Under the pieces are notes generated by a model. It saw only the letters and a program-made list of their open reading frames with translations, searched no databases and had not been told where the DNA came from. Shown in pieces: positions 16,526 to 16,822 of a stretch of DNA of 16,822 nucleotides (positions within the stretch are counted from its first letter, which is position 1; each line of letters starts with the position of its first letter). The position numbers were made by a program, and so were the translations under genes. Origin of the DNA: Phycisphaerae bacterium (GTDB lineage Bacteria > Planctomycetota > Phycisphaerae > Phycisphaerales > SM1A02); NCBI GenBank assembly GCA_002591705.1, contig PAAB01000074.1:1-16822 (forward strand). The letters run 5' to 3'.

Positions 16526-16548
16526 TCAGCATTTATTTTTTTTTCGTA

Positions 16549-16579
16549 TTGAAAAACGAGTTTTTTTTTCTATTATAAT
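16549..16579 (+). promoter_or_regulatory. Promoter of the imelysin-type gene
   Basis: TTGAAA (16549-16554) and a perfect TATAAT (16574-16579) are separated by 19 bases, longer than ideal, as in promoters that need help or tight control. The start of transcription would fall inside the Fur box that begins two bases downstream. An AGGTG ribosome binding site (16607-16611) precedes the ATG by four bases. Confidence 0.65.
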
Positions 16580-16580
16580 G

Positions 16581-16595
16581 TGAGAATGATTCTCA
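16581..16595 (+). promoter_or_regulatory. Fur box (iron-responsive operator)
   Basis: TGAGAATGATTCTCA is a perfect 7-1-7 inverted repeat. It matches the classical Fur core TGATAATNATTATCA at all but the two symmetric positions. It lies immediately after the -10 box, where Fur with iron would block transcription. The downstream gene belongs to a family known for iron-regulated members, which strengthens the call. Confidence 0.85.
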
Positions 16596-16615
16596 TTTTA
16601 AAATATAGGTGATTT

Positions 16616-16822
16616 ATGAAAAAAATTTTATTTTCAGCTGTTTTTTCTTTAAGCTTGATAAGCAGCTGCTTTGCGAACAAAAGTGTTATTAATAACTATG
16701 CAGATATTGCATTTGCTAAATATAAAGACTCTCTAAATGCGGCAGAAGATTTGCTCAAAATTACAAACGTTTTTCTAAATGAAACAAATGAAAAAAATTT
16801 TACTAAATTAAAAAAAACTTGG
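16616..16822 (+). CDS. Imelysin-type (peptidase M75 / iron-regulated) exported protein, partial
   Basis: The first 69 codons of a gene cut by the window edge. Residues 1-20 form an export signal: KKILF, hydrophobic stretch, then LISSC, which fits a lipobox with C18 as lipid anchor; cleavage after CFA by the ordinary signal peptidase is the alternative. The mature start NYADIAFAKYKDSLNAAEDL, continuing to FLNETNEKNFTKLKKTW, matches the opening helix of imelysin-domain proteins (usual pattern YADIAxAxYEDSLxxAxxL, then a tryptophan). Family members sit in the periplasm or outer membrane and are tied to iron uptake, though their exact role is unsettled; protease activity was reported for only some. 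The Fur box in its promoter predicts induction under iron limitation. Confidence 0.82.
   Translation, partial: MKKILFSAVFSLSLISSCFANKSVINNYADIAFAKYKDSLNAAEDLLKITNVFLNETNEKNFTKLKKTW

Noticed and set aside
16538..16570. Possible terminator after the epoxide hydrolase (T-run, CG..., AAAAACGAG, T-run)
   Set aside because: The segments do not pair in an antiparallel way; there is no real stem, only T and A runs.
1..16822. CRISPR array, transposon ends, prophage or defence operon
   Set aside because: I saw no regularly spaced repeats, transposase, integrase, nuclease or other defence protein; all long frames are metabolic, housekeeping or small unknown genes.

Overview
The window is AT-rich DNA from a free-living, probably marine bacterium with a streamlined genome: short intergenic gaps, A/T-biased codons and long A and T runs inside genes. 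Lineage clues point to a low-GC alphaproteobacterium. The C-terminal third of the TypA/BipA protein has alphaproteobacterial-style wording ([17 protein letters not shown]), and the AceE-like transketolase resembles forms I know from that class. This assignment is inference; no rRNA or other taxonomic marker is present.

Layout. Bases 1-340 hold no protein gene but end in a tRNA-like 3' half (T-loop and acceptor strand, about 209-236), preceded by self-complementary segments; this may be the 3' part of a tmRNA or a tRNA remnant. Then on the plus strand come an AceE/transketolase-like thiamine-diphosphate enzyme (341-2662) and a secreted PQQ-type sugar dehydrogenase (2923-4230) with its own promoter and a clear terminator. 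A possible small minus-strand gene (4282-4518) faces a winged-helix regulator (4596-5084) that probably heads an operon with an aldehyde dehydrogenase (5160-6578). A perfect 17-bp palindrome sits in front of the regulator.

From 6602 to 11886 genes are on the minus strand. A short leader promoter drives a 98-aa protein, the bifunctional NAD(P)H-hydrate repair enzyme and TypA/BipA as a likely operon. Upstream of it a second aldehyde dehydrogenase (10357-11886) has a strong ribosome binding site, a strong hairpin terminator and a Fur-like site in its promoter. Further on are an arylformamidase-like hydrolase (minus, 12077-12925), a small two-helix membrane protein (plus, 13020-13253), a secreted protein of uncertain family (minus, 13250-13966), a 3-hydroxyacyl-CoA dehydrogenase that lacks the enoyl-CoA hydratase half of its long relatives (minus, 13997-15292), an epoxide hydrolase (plus, 15383-16525), and the start of an imelysin-type protein (16616 to the window edge) behind a textbook Fur box.

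How the genes fit together. Much of the window is oxidative breakdown of small organic molecules: a periplasmic sugar or alcohol oxidation, two aldehyde dehydrogenases, an epoxide hydrolase, an amide or ester hydrolase, one beta-oxidation step and a 2-oxoacid or transketolase-type enzyme. These are separate transcription units rather than one pathway operon. Housekeeping is represented by the Nnr-TypA operon and iron-responsive control by the imelysin promoter. I see no CRISPR array, transposase, integrase, phage gene or obvious new defence system. The most unusual points are the tRNA-like 3' end, the two candidate iron-responsive sites, the palindromic operator and the shortened hydroxyacyl-CoA dehydrogenase.
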